Origin: Streptomyces parvus
Lineage (GTDB): Bacteria > Actinomycetota > Actinomycetes > Streptomycetales > Streptomycetaceae
Direction of reading: 5' to 3'
DNA: 64,000 nucleotides
Assembly (NCBI RefSeq): GCF_032121415.1
Contig: NZ_CP135079.1
Coordinates: 5,580,001-5,644,000 of the forward strand
Numbering within the stretch: position 1 is the stretch's first letter; each line of letters starts with the position of its first letter. A program made the position numbers and the translations under genes. The notes beneath the pieces were generated by a model. That model did no database searches and was not told the DNA's origin. It worked only from the letters and a program-made list of their open reading frames with translations. Shown here piece by piece: positions 17,872-25,590 of this stretch.

Positions 17872-18160
17872 CGACTTCTCCTCGCTGGTGGGCGGCCGTT
17901 GGGGTGACGTCATGGGCGGGCGGCGCCGATGGGACGGACCCACAGGCCGGGGCGCCGAGTGCCGTCGGCCGCGTACCCGGCCGACGGACGGCCTTCGCGT
18001 CGTGGAGCCTCCATGGGCACGCCGCCCGACGCCGGCGGCCCCTGACGGGACACAGCTCCGACGGAGGGGCCGGGACGGGCCGCCCCGGTGGGAGCGGCGG
18101 GTGTCCGGGCCACGCGCCGGGCGTCTTCCCCGGCCGATACGGGTGGCGGGGTGCCACCGC
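17872..18160. other. Long spacer between precursor genes 1 and 2
   Basis: About 290 bp, GC-rich, much longer than the 59–73 bp spacers between the other precursor genes. No second start with ribosome-binding site was found. It could hold a separate promoter for precursors 2–4 or the remains of a fifth unit. Confidence 0.3.
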
Positions 18161-18364
18161 CTACATCGGGAGCTCGACGTTGCCGCCATTGGCCAACTCG
18201 CGGGCGGCTACGCCGGCCGCGAAGGCGATCACCACGGCACCCGCGCTGGCCACGACGACCGGGGTCGCGGCGACCGGGGACGCGGCCCCGAACACCTGAC
18301 CACCGGAGCCCTCGTCGAGCGGGGCGATGCCTCTGGTCCAACCGGGCTGTCTGAACTCGGGCAT
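18161..18364 (-). CDS. Putative RiPP precursor peptide 1 (VELPM type)
   Basis: 67 residues from ATG 18364 with GAAGGAGAG upstream. The leader half (MPEFRQPGWTRGIAPLDEG) differs from the others. Next come ASPVAATP and a hydrophobic core VVVASAGAVVIAFAAGVAA, ending ANGGNVELPM. The core has one Ser and no Thr or Cys. It is the promoter-proximal gene of the peptide operon. The C-terminus is identical in its last five residues to precursors 3 and 4. Confidence 0.72.
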   Translation of the reverse strand: MPEFRQPGWTRGIAPLDEGSGGQVFGAASPVAATPVVVASAGAVVIAFAAGVAARELANGGNVELPM

Positions 18365-18512
18365 GTCTCTCCTTCATGGGTGGGCCGTCACCGGGGCACC
18401 CTCATCCAGGCGCGCGCAAGCGCACCCGGGACCCGGCCCCCGCGTGAACAGACGTTCTGTGATGCGCTCCACACGATGCCGAGAGCCCGGCGGAAAGGGA
18501 AGACCGCTCCGC

Positions 18513-18758
18513 TGGCATGAGGATGCGGACTCGAAAGCAACATCCTGCGGGTGGGGGCATGGGGGTGGGCGGTGCCTACCGTTTCCCTTGATCCGTCCTG
18601 GAACGCGTGGCGTTGAGAGAGTGACTGAGCTCCCTTGGCATGAGGATGCGGACTCGAAAGCAACATCCTGCGGGTGGGGGCATGGGGGTGGGCGGTGCCT
18701 ACCGTTTCCCTTGATCCGTCCTGGAACGCGTGGCGTTGAGAGAGTGACTGAGCTCCCT
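18513..18758. repeat. Perfect 123-bp direct tandem repeat, two copies
   Basis: Copy 1 spans 18513–18635 and copy 2 spans 18636–18758. They appear identical from TGGCATGAGGATGCGG to GACTGAGCTCCCT. Each copy contains a G-rich run (GTGGGGGCATGGGGGTGGG). 123 is a multiple of 3, so frames stay open through both copies. No gene with a ribosome-binding site uses them. The repeat sits about 150 bp upstream of precursor gene 1, in a position to contain upstream regulatory sequence. Confidence 0.9.
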
Positions 18759-18903
18759 CGATGTGGCCGACGATCAGCAAGTCGTCCACGTCCGGCGGCA
18801 GGAGGGCAACACAAACGGCGCCCGCGTGTGGGAGCTGTCCCGGGAGCACGGCGCCCGCGACAAGGACGGTTCGGTGGTCGTGTTCCCCGCGTTGCCGGCG
18901 TAG
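18759..18903 (+). pseudogene. 3' remnant of an unrecognised plus-strand gene
   Basis: A frame running out of the repeat reads DVADDQQVVHVRRQEGN, then ARVWELSREHGARDKDG and VVVFPALPA, ending in TAG 18903. It has strong Streptomyces-like codon bias and a protein-like composition but no start. I take it as the tail of a gene whose 5' part was lost, perhaps by the event that made the tandem repeat. The family is unknown. Confidence 0.4.
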
Positions 18904-19029
18904 ACGTATCGGTGTGTTTCGGCAATGCGCGCACGCGCAGGCGCTGTCGCCCAACGCGCGATCCAGCGAGCCGCTGGGCTGGAGGCTGAAGCTGGGGATG
19001 CGTGCCTGAGAGGTCGTTAAGACCGTGTC

Positions 19030-19473
19030 CTACGTGGTGAGGCGGACGAGTCGCTTGTAGCAGCAGAGCGCTGCGGCGAGGCCGAGAAAGGCCAGGTAAT
19101 TGCGGGGATTTCGTTCGTAGCGATGGTTGAGCCGGCGATAACCCGTGAGCCAGGACATGGTGCGCTCGATGACCCACCTTCGGCGGCCGAGTCGTTCGCT
19201 GGACTCGATGCCCTTGCGTGCGATGCGGACGCCGATGCGCTTGCCGCGTAGCCATCTGCGCAGGTGTGGAACGTCGTCAGCCTTGTCGGCGTGAAGACGC
19301 TGAGGCTTGAAGTACCGGCCGCAGTGTGGGTCGTGTCTCGTTTGGTGACCGGCGACCATGGGCTTCAGCGCGAGGCTGTCGTGGACGTTGGCTGCGGAGA
19401 CACCGACGACCAGGGGCAGTCCGTTCGCATCCGACAGGACGTGCACCTTGGAGCCCGGCTTGCCCCGGTCCAC
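19030..19473 (-). CDS. IS5-family transposase, C-terminal frame (orfB)
   Basis: 147 residues as drawn from VDRGKPGSK, although it is probably made only as a frameshift fusion with orfA. It contains the rest of the DDE fold: LSDANGLPLVVGVSAANVHD, the second Asp around HADKADD, and the catalytic Glu in RRWVIERTMSWL. It ends just inside the left inverted repeat. Confidence 0.85.
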   Translation of the reverse strand: MDRGKPGSKVHVLSDANGLPLVVGVSAANVHDSLALKPMVAGHQTRHDPHCGRYFKPQRLHADKADDVPHLRRWLRGKRIGVRIARKGIESSERLGRRRWVIERTMSWLTGYRRLNHRYERNPRNYLAFLGLAAALCCYKRLVRLTT

Positions 19474-19847
19474 GGGGCTCGGACCTGTGTGTTCGCCCCC
19501 CTTTTAGCGCGCACGTGGGCGGAGTCGAGGACTGCACGCGACAGGTCGAGCAGGCTGGCGTCGTAGAGCCGGTGCACGATCTCCTCGTGCAGTCGGCCCC
19601 ACACGCCGGCCCGCGACCAGATCACGAACCTGCGATGGGCCGTCGACTTGGATATCCCGAAGCATGGCGGCAACGCGCGCCAGGCACAGCCGCTGACCAG
19701 CACGTAGATGATGGCCGCGAATACCGTCTCATCAGGCGTGTCCTGCGTGCCGCCACCCTGCGGCCGCACCTTCGACGGCGGGATCAACGGCTTTGCGATC
19801 TCCCACAGTCCGTCCGGAACAATCCAACTCCATGTACCCCGCCCCAT
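19365..19847 (-). CDS. IS5-family transposase, N-terminal frame (orfA)
   Basis: 160 residues. It starts MGRGTWSWIVPDGLWEIAKP and contains the IS5 N-terminal domain (CAWRALPPCFGISKSTAHRR) and the first catalytic Asp (VLDSAHVRAKRG). The useful sequence ends at AKRG, after which this frame becomes nonsense. At the slippery run AAAAGGGGGG (reverse complement at 19495–19504) a −1 shift would restore the reading to GEHTGPSPVDRGKPGSK and join it to orfB. Confidence 0.85.
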   Translation of the reverse strand: MGRGTWSWIVPDGLWEIAKPLIPPSKVRPQGGGTQDTPDETVFAAIIYVLVSGCAWRALPPCFGISKSTAHRRFVIWSRAGVWGRLHEEIVHRLYDASLLDLSRAVLDSAHVRAKRGANTQVRAPWTGASRAPRCTSCRMRTDCPWSSVSPQPTSTTASR

Positions 19848-19888
19848 GATCAGCCAACGACCACCTCACCACGTAGGACACGGTCTTA

Positions 19889-20187
19889 GTAAGGAGTTCG
19901 GCACATCTCGACGCCCTGGCGGCGTGGGCAAAGTGAGCCATAGGAACGGGAAGGACGCATTCCGGAATACAGAACAGCACAGAATGACCAAAAGATCGCT
20001 ACCCATATCGGACACAGGGAGGCATTCGAGATAAGCGCACGCCTCACATTCTCGCCAGATCAGCGCTAACCAGGATCGACCGCCAGACACGCATGCTATT
20101 GTAACCGCTGCACATGGGGGGTCATGTAGCTATTCGTGCACAACGCAAATCTTTTTTGGGGACTATGAATTCTCTGCTTCCCGTGCC
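19889..20187. other. AT-richer spacer upstream of the secreted mini-protein
   Basis: About 300 bp with clearly lower GC than the rest of the window and no supported gene. A promoter for the following gene is expected near 20095–20160 (TTGTAA at about 20098 is a possible −35), but I cannot fix it. The composition suggests this patch was acquired horizontally. Confidence 0.35.
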
Positions 20188-20505
20188 ATGCAGGGCAAGG
20201 CGGCCAAGGGTGCCGTGATCGGAATTATGGCTGCTACGGCAATCGGCCTTGCCGCCCTGATATCCAGCGCCTCCGCAGAATCCTCGTGGGATCGCGGTTG
20301 CCGGGGCTATTGGTACACCACCTCCGGGCACGGGTACTGCTCGAACGCGCAGTGGATCGTCGAAAAGTTTGACGTCACCTACGACTGCAACGCCGAGGTC
20401 GACACGCAGCGCAGGAAGACGGTCAGGGTCGGCTACACAGGAAAATTCGACGCCTATGAGTGCAGGTTCAAGATCAACGGCACGGACGTGTCTTCCAGCT
20501 ACTGA
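20188..20505 (+). CDS. Small secreted four-cysteine protein
   Basis: 105 residues. A Sec signal peptide (MQGKAAKGAVIGIMAATAIG … SSASA) with probable cleavage before ESSWDRGC leaves about 75 residues. The mature part has four Cys, in RGC, GYC, YDC and YEC, which would allow two disulphides. A Tyr/Gly-rich start is followed by a beta-rich segment. The ribosome-binding site before ATG 20188 is poor and no better in-frame start exists. A strong terminator follows, then an ABC transporter operon. It could be a secreted toxin or bacteriocin-like protein, but it lacks the lactococcin-972 pattern; the function is unknown. Confidence 0.7.
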   Translation: MQGKAAKGAVIGIMAATAIGLAALISSASAESSWDRGCRGYWYTTSGHGYCSNAQWIVEKFDVTYDCNAEVDTQRRKTVRVGYTGKFDAYECRFKINGTDVSSSY

Positions 20506-20517
20506 GAAAAACTAACC

Positions 20518-20552
20518 GAGTGAGAGCCCGCCAAACAGGCGGGCTCTCACTC
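20518..20552 (+). terminator. Intrinsic terminator after mini-protein gene
   Basis: A perfect 15-bp stem (20518–20532 with 20538–20552) with loop AAACA, 13 bp after the stop of the secreted protein gene. No U-tract is present, as is usual in Streptomyces. Confidence 0.85.
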
Positions 20553-20568
20553 CATATGAAAGTCTGCA

Positions 20569-21345
20569 ATGACGCTCAGCCCTATCGCTCGACTCACTAC
20601 TGTCACACAGGGTTACGGCAGCCACCGTATTATCGAGAATCTCGATCTCTCCGTTTACCCGGGTGTCACTGGACTACTGGGCCCTAACGGCGCGGGTAAG
20701 ACCACGCTATTTCAAACCTTGGCTACGATCACGCCACCGTGGAGCGGGGATGTAGAGCTGTTCGGTCGGCCGGTCAACGGTGAACGGCAGGCTCGTCGAG
20801 CTCGCCGCCGCATCGGCTATCTGCCGCAAGACTTCGGGTTCTACCCGGCGTTCTCGATCGCAGATTTCGTCCGCTACTGCGCGTGGCTGCGGGAGGTGCC
20901 GTCCAAGAACGCCGACTCTATGACCAGGGAGGCACTAGGGGCAGTTGGTCTGGCCGATAGGGCGCAGGACCGGATGAAGTCCCTGTCCGGTGGCATGCTT
21001 CGCCGGGCCGGTATCGCAGCCGCTATCGTCGGGGCGCCCTCGCTACTCCTGCTGGACGAGCCAACTGTCGGTCTCGATCCCGCGCAGCGCCTCGATTTTC
21101 GTGAACTCATTCGTTCCCTCGCCCTCGCGGGAACAGCAGTTGTTCTGAGTACACATCTGGTCGAAGACGTCGGCGCAGCGTGTGACACCGTCCTCGTATT
21201 GCATGAGGGCCGCGTGCTGCACAGCAGCACACCGCTACAGCTGGCCGAGCTGGCGGACCTCGCCGCCCCCGGCGACAACCCTCTGGAGCGCGGGTACATG
21301 ACGGTTCTCGGAGGCCACCGGGTCAACGGTGGGAGCACATCGTGA
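20569..21345 (+). CDS. ABC transporter ATP-binding protein
   Basis: 258 residues. Walker A is GLLGPNGAGKTT, the Q-loop region is IGYLPQDFGFY, the signature is SLSGGMLRRAGIA, Walker B is LLLLDEPTVGLD and the H-loop is STHLVED. It belongs to the ABC-2 or drug/lantibiotic-immunity type ATPases that work with separate permeases. It is followed by two permease-like genes, the first overlapping its stop by 4 bp (GTGA). Codon usage is less GC3-biased than the flanking core genes. It is probably an exporter or immunity pump linked to the neighbouring secreted protein. Confidence 0.88.
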   Translation: MTLSPIARLTTVTQGYGSHRIIENLDLSVYPGVTGLLGPNGAGKTTLFQTLATITPPWSGDVELFGRPVNGERQARRARRRIGYLPQDFGFYPAFSIADFVRYCAWLREVPSKNADSMTREALGAVGLADRAQDRMKSLSGGMLRRAGIAAAIVGAPSLLLLDEPTVGLDPAQRLDFRELIRSLALAGTAVVLSTHLVEDVGAACDTVLVLHEGRVLHSSTPLQLAELADLAAPGDNPLERGYMTVLGGHRVNGGSTS

Positions 21346-22637
21346 ACGCCTATCTCATCGAGCTGCGCCGCTCTCCCCTTCTAACGGCCCTGCCACTCTT
21401 GGTCGTTGTGGATCTTGTCGTTCTCTTCGGCCGCTCCCGGTACTGGATCGGTGTCTGGCCTGAAGCGAGCGTGGCCGCCCAGGTTGTCACTATGTTTCTG
21501 GGGCCGCTGCTTGCTGCCGTCTCGGCGTGGCAGGCTGGTCGCTCGTCTCGTTCAGGCATGCCCGAAACGGTTCTCGCTGCGGCCAGGCCTCTCTGGCGGA
21601 TCGAGGCAGCGCGGCTCGCCGCAAGCCTCACGCTCGGGCTCGCCGCATACGTGATCGGGTGTCTCACTGCCGCCGGGTTCTCCCTCAGCGAGGCGGGCCC
21701 CGGTTTCCTCTGGCCTTCCTACCTCCTCCTTGGGATGGCAACGCTGGTCATCTTCGCGTCTGTCGGGCACCTGGCCGGCCGGTGGTGGCCTTCCGCCGCA
21801 TTCACTCCGATCGTGTGCGCGCTGGGCTGCTTCATCAGCGTGTTGGCCTCGCCTATCAAGTTCGACGTCCTGGCCGGCCCACCCGACCAGCACCTACAGC
21901 CTCTCCCCGTCGCTCTGCGGCTGCTTTTCGCGCTCGCCCTTGCGGTTCTGGCGGTGACAGCACCACCATTGCGCCGGTCCGACGAGCGCCAGATGCCGCG
22001 GCAGAAGACTGCCTGGCACATTCGTCTTGTCGCCGTCGGATCAGCCGTCTTTTCCCTGATCGCGCTGGTCGCAACATCGGCAGCAGGCGAACTCCGCGTC
22101 GACCGGCCCGCGGCAGCGGTGGAGCCTCTATGCGGGCGTGCTGGGAAGGACTCCCCGGAGGTATGCGTGTGGCCCGAGCACCGCAAGTACCTCCCCGAGC
22201 TGACTCTCATGGCGCAACGTTTGCACCAATCAGGGTCGTGGCTGAAGTCGCCGCAGTCGTTTCACGAGTTCGGGCTGCGGCGGACCGACCTGGGCGATCG
22301 AGGGTTCGACATCGCCGAGGGGCACGTCCGCACTGCGGCGATCGCCATGGCCGACGGAGTCTTCGCCAAGTCCCTGGGACGCTGCTCTCCCCCTCCCGAG
22401 GATAAGCGGGTCTGGCAGGCCATGGACAACATACGACTCTGGCTTGAATACCGCTCCATGGGCCAAGACCCGTCTGTATCCGACAAGGGGCTTCACATGC
22501 AGGGGGTAGAGGCTGCCCAGAATGAAGCAGCTCGCGCTTCACGGGCGTCGGAGTCCGAGCAGCGGAAATGGCTCGCTAAGGAGCGCAGCTACATCCTTCA
22601 AGATTCTGCCTGGTGCACCGCTGATGATCAGCTCTGA
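21342..22637 (+). CDS. ABC-2-type permease with long C-terminal soluble domain
   Basis: 431 residues from GTG 21342. About six TM helices lie in residues 10–250 (for example LLTALPLLVVVDLVVLFG, AAYVIGCLTAAGFSL and FSLIALVATSAAG). A soluble domain of about 180 residues follows, beginning after ELRVDRPAAAVEPLCG and having four Cys, probably outside the membrane. It is coupled to the ATPase gene and forms the transporter with it and the next gene. The soluble tail is unusual for a simple permease and may bind the transported peptide (inference). Confidence 0.75.
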   Translation: MNAYLIELRRSPLLTALPLLVVVDLVVLFGRSRYWIGVWPEASVAAQVVTMFLGPLLAAVSAWQAGRSSRSGMPETVLAAARPLWRIEAARLAASLTLGLAAYVIGCLTAAGFSLSEAGPGFLWPSYLLLGMATLVIFASVGHLAGRWWPSAAFTPIVCALGCFISVLASPIKFDVLAGPPDQHLQPLPVALRLLFALALAVLAVTAPPLRRSDERQMPRQKTAWHIRLVAVGSAVFSLIALVATSAAGELRVDRPAAAVEPLCGRAGKDSPEVCVWPEHRKYLPELTLMAQRLHQSGSWLKSPQSFHEFGLRRTDLGDRGFDIAEGHVRTAAIAMADGVFAKSLGRCSPPPEDKRVWQAMDNIRLWLEYRSMGQDPSVSDKGLHMQGVEAAQNEAARASRASESEQRKWLAKERSYILQDSAWCTADDQL

Positions 22638-23229
22638 TCTCATCCGGTACGCCAGAGTCCATCGCGCTATGGCCATCCTGACGGGTTCAGCCGTCGTCGT
22701 GGTTCTGTCAGCACTTTTCGGTGGCTCCAATATCGCTCTGCCTTCTATCGGCAGCGGGGGAGTCACCACAGGGGTCCCGTTCCGACGCGAACTCCCGCTC
22801 CTCTCGGCTGTCTTTCTCTCTGCAGCGCTCGGTAGCGCCATGGCGAAGCACGAGGAGATGGGCGGATCGGCTATGCATCGGTATCGGCTGAGGTACTGCT
22901 TCGGCCTCACGTTGACTGTCTGTGTCGTCTCCTTCGGAGTAGAGGGACTCGCCGTCGGGGTGGAAGCCGGAGTCGTGTTCGTTCGCTCCATCTTGATCTG
23001 GTTCGGTCTCGCACTGTTGTCGATAAGGATGCTCGGTCCGCAGCTCAGTTGGCCGCTGCCCTTGGCATCGGCACTCGTTCTGATCTGGTACCCACAAGAG
23101 TGGTGGGACTGGACGGCGAATTGCGCTACAGATTTGGTCAGCTGGGTGGCCGCCGCAGCCGCGCTCGCTGTCGGAGCGACCGCGAGCGCGGCTACCTCTT
23201 GGCGGACAAGGAACTGGTCACGTAGGTGA
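22624..23229 (+). CDS. Second permease-like membrane protein
   Basis: 201 residues from ATG 22624, overlapping the previous gene by 14 bp. Five to six TM helices are visible: AMAILTGSAVVVVLSALFGG, LLSAVFLSAALGSAMA, TLTVCVVSFGVEGLAVGV, SILIWFGLALLSI and SWVAAAAALAVGATASA. It has no soluble domain. Position and topology make it the partner permease of the ABC module. Confidence 0.72.
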   Translation: MISSDLIRYARVHRAMAILTGSAVVVVLSALFGGSNIALPSIGSGGVTTGVPFRRELPLLSAVFLSAALGSAMAKHEEMGGSAMHRYRLRYCFGLTLTVCVVSFGVEGLAVGVEAGVVFVRSILIWFGLALLSIRMLGPQLSWPLPLASALVLIWYPQEWWDWTANCATDLVSWVAAAAALAVGATASAATSWRTRNWSRR

Positions 23230-23448
23230 GTGATTTGTTCCCACTCCCCTACTTGGCACTTTGCGCGTGAGGCGGCGGATGCACTCCGAGGCCATCGGGA
23301 GATGGTGGCGGGCCGTTTGGATGACCTTGGGGTGCCCTCCACTGATTCCCCGATCAGGTCTGAATTGACCTGGATGCAAGGGATATCTGATCCAGTGGGC
23401 TCCGCACGGTCGTTGCACGGGACGCTGCTTGAGACTGCCTGGGCCTAA
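23230..23448 (+). CDS. Possible small protein at end of ABC operon
   Basis: 72 residues from GTG 23230, which follows directly after the preceding TGA. The sequence (FAREAADALRGHREMVAGRL and so on) is hydrophilic, helical at first, and protein-like in composition. There is no strong ribosome-binding site. It could be a coupled fourth gene of the module or chance. No family is recognised. Confidence 0.3.
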   Translation: MICSHSPTWHFAREAADALRGHREMVAGRLDDLGVPSTDSPIRSELTWMQGISDPVGSARSLHGTLLETAWA

Positions 23449-23976
23449 TGTTTGGATGGCCCGCCGGGTGCCTCGTACGTCAAGAAGCTGCACGTAACGC
23501 ACACAGCGCACGTAACGCGCGCGAGTGTTTTGCCCAGAATGTCCGTCGCGGGGTGCTGGCCTGCGGTTACTTCCACGCGTTTGCGTTCCACATGTTTCGC
23601 GATGGCTCATCACGTGAAGAGCGCGGTGCACGGAAGCCGTCGCTCCTGGTTCAAAGTCCCAGGAAAGTCCCAGGGACTCCGTCACACCCCGCCTCGACTC
23701 GCATTTGTGCAGGTCAGAGGGGTGTGACGGTGCCATTTTTGCAGGCTTTCAGATGTCCCGGAAGGGACCAGCCAGCGGTGACCTGCCACGATGAGAAGTC
23801 CTCGATCGCTGACCTGCGCAAATAGTCTTTCAGTTGTTTCACGCCCATGCTGGTTGGTGGGGCTGGAAGTCCCAGGGGACTCCCTCGGCTAACGGTGCCC
23901 TTTCGGTTCTACTCGGCGTCGGGCGGAGCGCAGTCGCCGAGACCTTGGCGCTAGTCGTGTCTTCGATTGAGCTTGA
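23449..23976. other. Non-coding stretch upstream of transposase remnant
   Basis: About 530 bp with no supported gene. A short direct repeat built on AGTCCCAGGGACTCC occurs near 23660–23680 and again, slightly altered, near 23868–23885. This could be a scar of an integration or deletion event. No complete tRNA was found. Confidence 0.35.
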
Positions 23977-24790
23977 GTGGTGGTTCATGGGCGGGTGATA
24001 CGTCGCCATGAACTGTCGGATCAGGAAGAGGAGTTCGTCCGGCCGCTGCTGCCTGCGTCCTTGCGGGGGCGGAAGCGGTGGGACGATCGAAGGGTGCTCA
24101 ACGGGATCGTGTGCAAGTTCCGCACCGGCACGGCCTGGCCGGACGTGCCTGAGCGGTATGGGCCGTGGTAGACGCTGCACACCCGGTTTCGCCGGTGGGC
24201 CCTGGACGGCACCTTCGAGCGGATGCTCCGGGCCGCGCAGGCCCGGGTGGACGCGGCCGGGGACGCCGCAGCCCATGCCTCGGAGGCTCGCGGGGTGGCC
24301 TGACCAGCAAGATTCACCTGGCCTGTGACGCTTTCGGGCGTCCGCTCGCCTTCGCTCTCACGGGCGGGAACACCAACGACTGCACGCAGTTCACCGCCGC
24401 GATGGAAGCGATCCGGGTGCCCCGCCCCGGGCCGGGGCGGCCCCGGGTGCGGCCGGCTCACGTGCTGGGCGACAAGGGCTACAGCTCCCGTGCGATACGA
24501 ACCTGGCTCAGGCGTCGCTGCATCGGCCATACCATCCCCGAGCGGGCCGACCAGGTCCGCAACCGGCTCCGGCGCGGCAGCCGGGGCGGACGCCCGCCAA
24601 GCTTCGACAAGCAGCTCTACAAGCGGCGCGACATCGTGGAACGGTGCTTCAACCGGCTCAAGCAGTGGCGCGGCATCGCGACCCGCTACGACAAGACCGC
24701 CGAGCCTGTGGCGTGTCGGCAACACGACGCGCAACGGCTGTCCGTGGCGTACCTGACTTGTATCGCCGTAGCGGGAGTGATGTACGTGTC
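23977..24790 (+). pseudogene. Broken IS5-type transposase
   Basis: The N-terminal part (RRHELSDQEEEFVRPLLPAS … PDVPERYGPW) is followed by an in-frame TAG, then TLHTRFRRWALDGTFERM in the same frame. Sequence between AAGD and RSRGGLTSKIHL is missing, including the first catalytic Asp region, and the frame changes there. The rest (ALTGGNTNDCTQF, GDKGYSS, HTIPERADQVRNR, ERCFNRLKQWRGIATRYDKT) is recognisable, but the C-terminus is replaced after KTAE. One stop, one deletion with frameshift and a lost end make it inactive. It differs from the IS at 19020. Confidence 0.85.
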
Positions 24791-25493
24791 AGTCCACTTC
24801 CAGGGCGTCCAGAGCCAGCGTGTGGGCTATGGCGAGGCGGCGGTCGATGTCGGGCGCGAGGATCTCAAGTACGTACCGGGTGTGCAGCCCCAGCTTCTTG
24901 GTGACGGTCATCAGCGGCTTGCCGCTCTCGGTGTACTCGAAGCGGTACGGCCAGATGAACGGTACGTATTCGAGATACGGCACGAACTCCCAGATGAACC
25001 GGACGAAGGCCACCACCCGGCTGTGCTCGCGGCCGGTCAGTTTCATCGTCCCCGGCTGGCGCACCTGCCATGTCCTGCGGAGGAAAGACGCGCCCGCGTC
25101 CTCGTAGAACGACCCCAAGGACTGGCCCGAAGCGTCCCGCACGTCGTACATGTAGCCCACTTCGTGGTCGCGGCCCTTGAAGGCGGCGAGAGCGGACTTC
25201 CTGGACGCGTCCGTATAGACGGTCACCTGTCCCCTGAGCGACAGCTGCTTCTCGCGTGCGTATGCGACGGGCTCGCCCTCGGAGCCGTCCGGCCGGGCCA
25301 CGCTCACCACGTACTCGCCGGCCGTGAGGCTCAGTGTCTTCTTGATGACGAAGGTGTCGTAGGACTGGATGTCCGGTGCTTCCGCAGTGGTGGGGGCCGG
25401 GACTGGGGCGGGGGTGGCCTTGGTGAGGCTGACGGCGGCCCTGTCCTTCTCCGCGCCAGTTCCTGCACTCGACTCCGTGCCCGTGCTGTCCAT
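24789..25493 (-). CDS. LURP-one-related / scramblase-like protein
   Basis: 234 residues from ATG 25493, with GGGAG nine bases upstream. The first 60 residues are Thr/Ala/Pro-rich and disordered. The rest is a beta-rich fold of the Tubby/LURP-one type: YDTFVIKKTLSLTAGEYVVS, GQVTVYTDASRKSALAAFKG, then YDVRDASGQSLGSFYED and a final HTLALDALEVD. Such proteins are linked to membranes or phospholipids. It is divergent from a histidine kinase gene with a perfect dyad between them, so it may be a target of that system. The transposase remnant abuts its 3' end, which appears intact. Confidence 0.7.
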   Translation of the reverse strand: MDSTGTESSAGTGAEKDRAAVSLTKATPAPVPAPTTAEAPDIQSYDTFVIKKTLSLTAGEYVVSVARPDGSEGEPVAYAREKQLSLRGQVTVYTDASRKSALAAFKGRDHEVGYMYDVRDASGQSLGSFYEDAGASFLRRTWQVRQPGTMKLTGREHSRVVAFVRFIWEFVPYLEYVPFIWPYRFEYTESGKPLMTVTKKLGLHTRYVLEILAPDIDRRLAIAHTLALDALEVD

Positions 25494-25590
25494 GTGGCAT
25501 CTCCCGTTGTCCGCGTGGCCCCGATTCGGTCCGTCCATCGTCGGCCGCACGACCGGCCCGGCGCAGTCTCCGGAAGTCGCGATCCTGGGC

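Larger units (their letters stand above)
19020..19886 (-). mobile_element. IS5-family insertion sequence, 867 bp
   Basis: The ends are inverted repeats starting AGACCGTGTCCTACGTGGTG, nearly perfect over about 25 bp. They are flanked by a TA duplication (19018–19019 and 19887–19888), typical of the IS427-like group of IS5. Two overlapping minus-strand frames encode one DDE transposase through frameshifting. Both ends and both frames are intact, so the element may be active. It lies between the peptide cluster and the ABC module. Confidence 0.9.

Noticed and set aside
18374..19255. A 293-residue minus-strand ORF through the tandem repeat and IS
   Set aside because: It crosses the IS boundary and the repeat without a start signal. 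It stays open only because the repeat unit is a multiple of three.
20188..20505. Lactococcin-972 family bacteriocin
   Set aside because: The ABC-plus-permease context is similar, but the mature sequence has four Cys and lacks the family's typical Gly/Trp-rich start and Tyr/His pattern.
23449..23976. CRISPR or phage attachment site from the repeated AGTCCCAGGGACTCC
   Set aside because: Only two imperfect copies, no regular spacing, no cas or integrase gene nearby.
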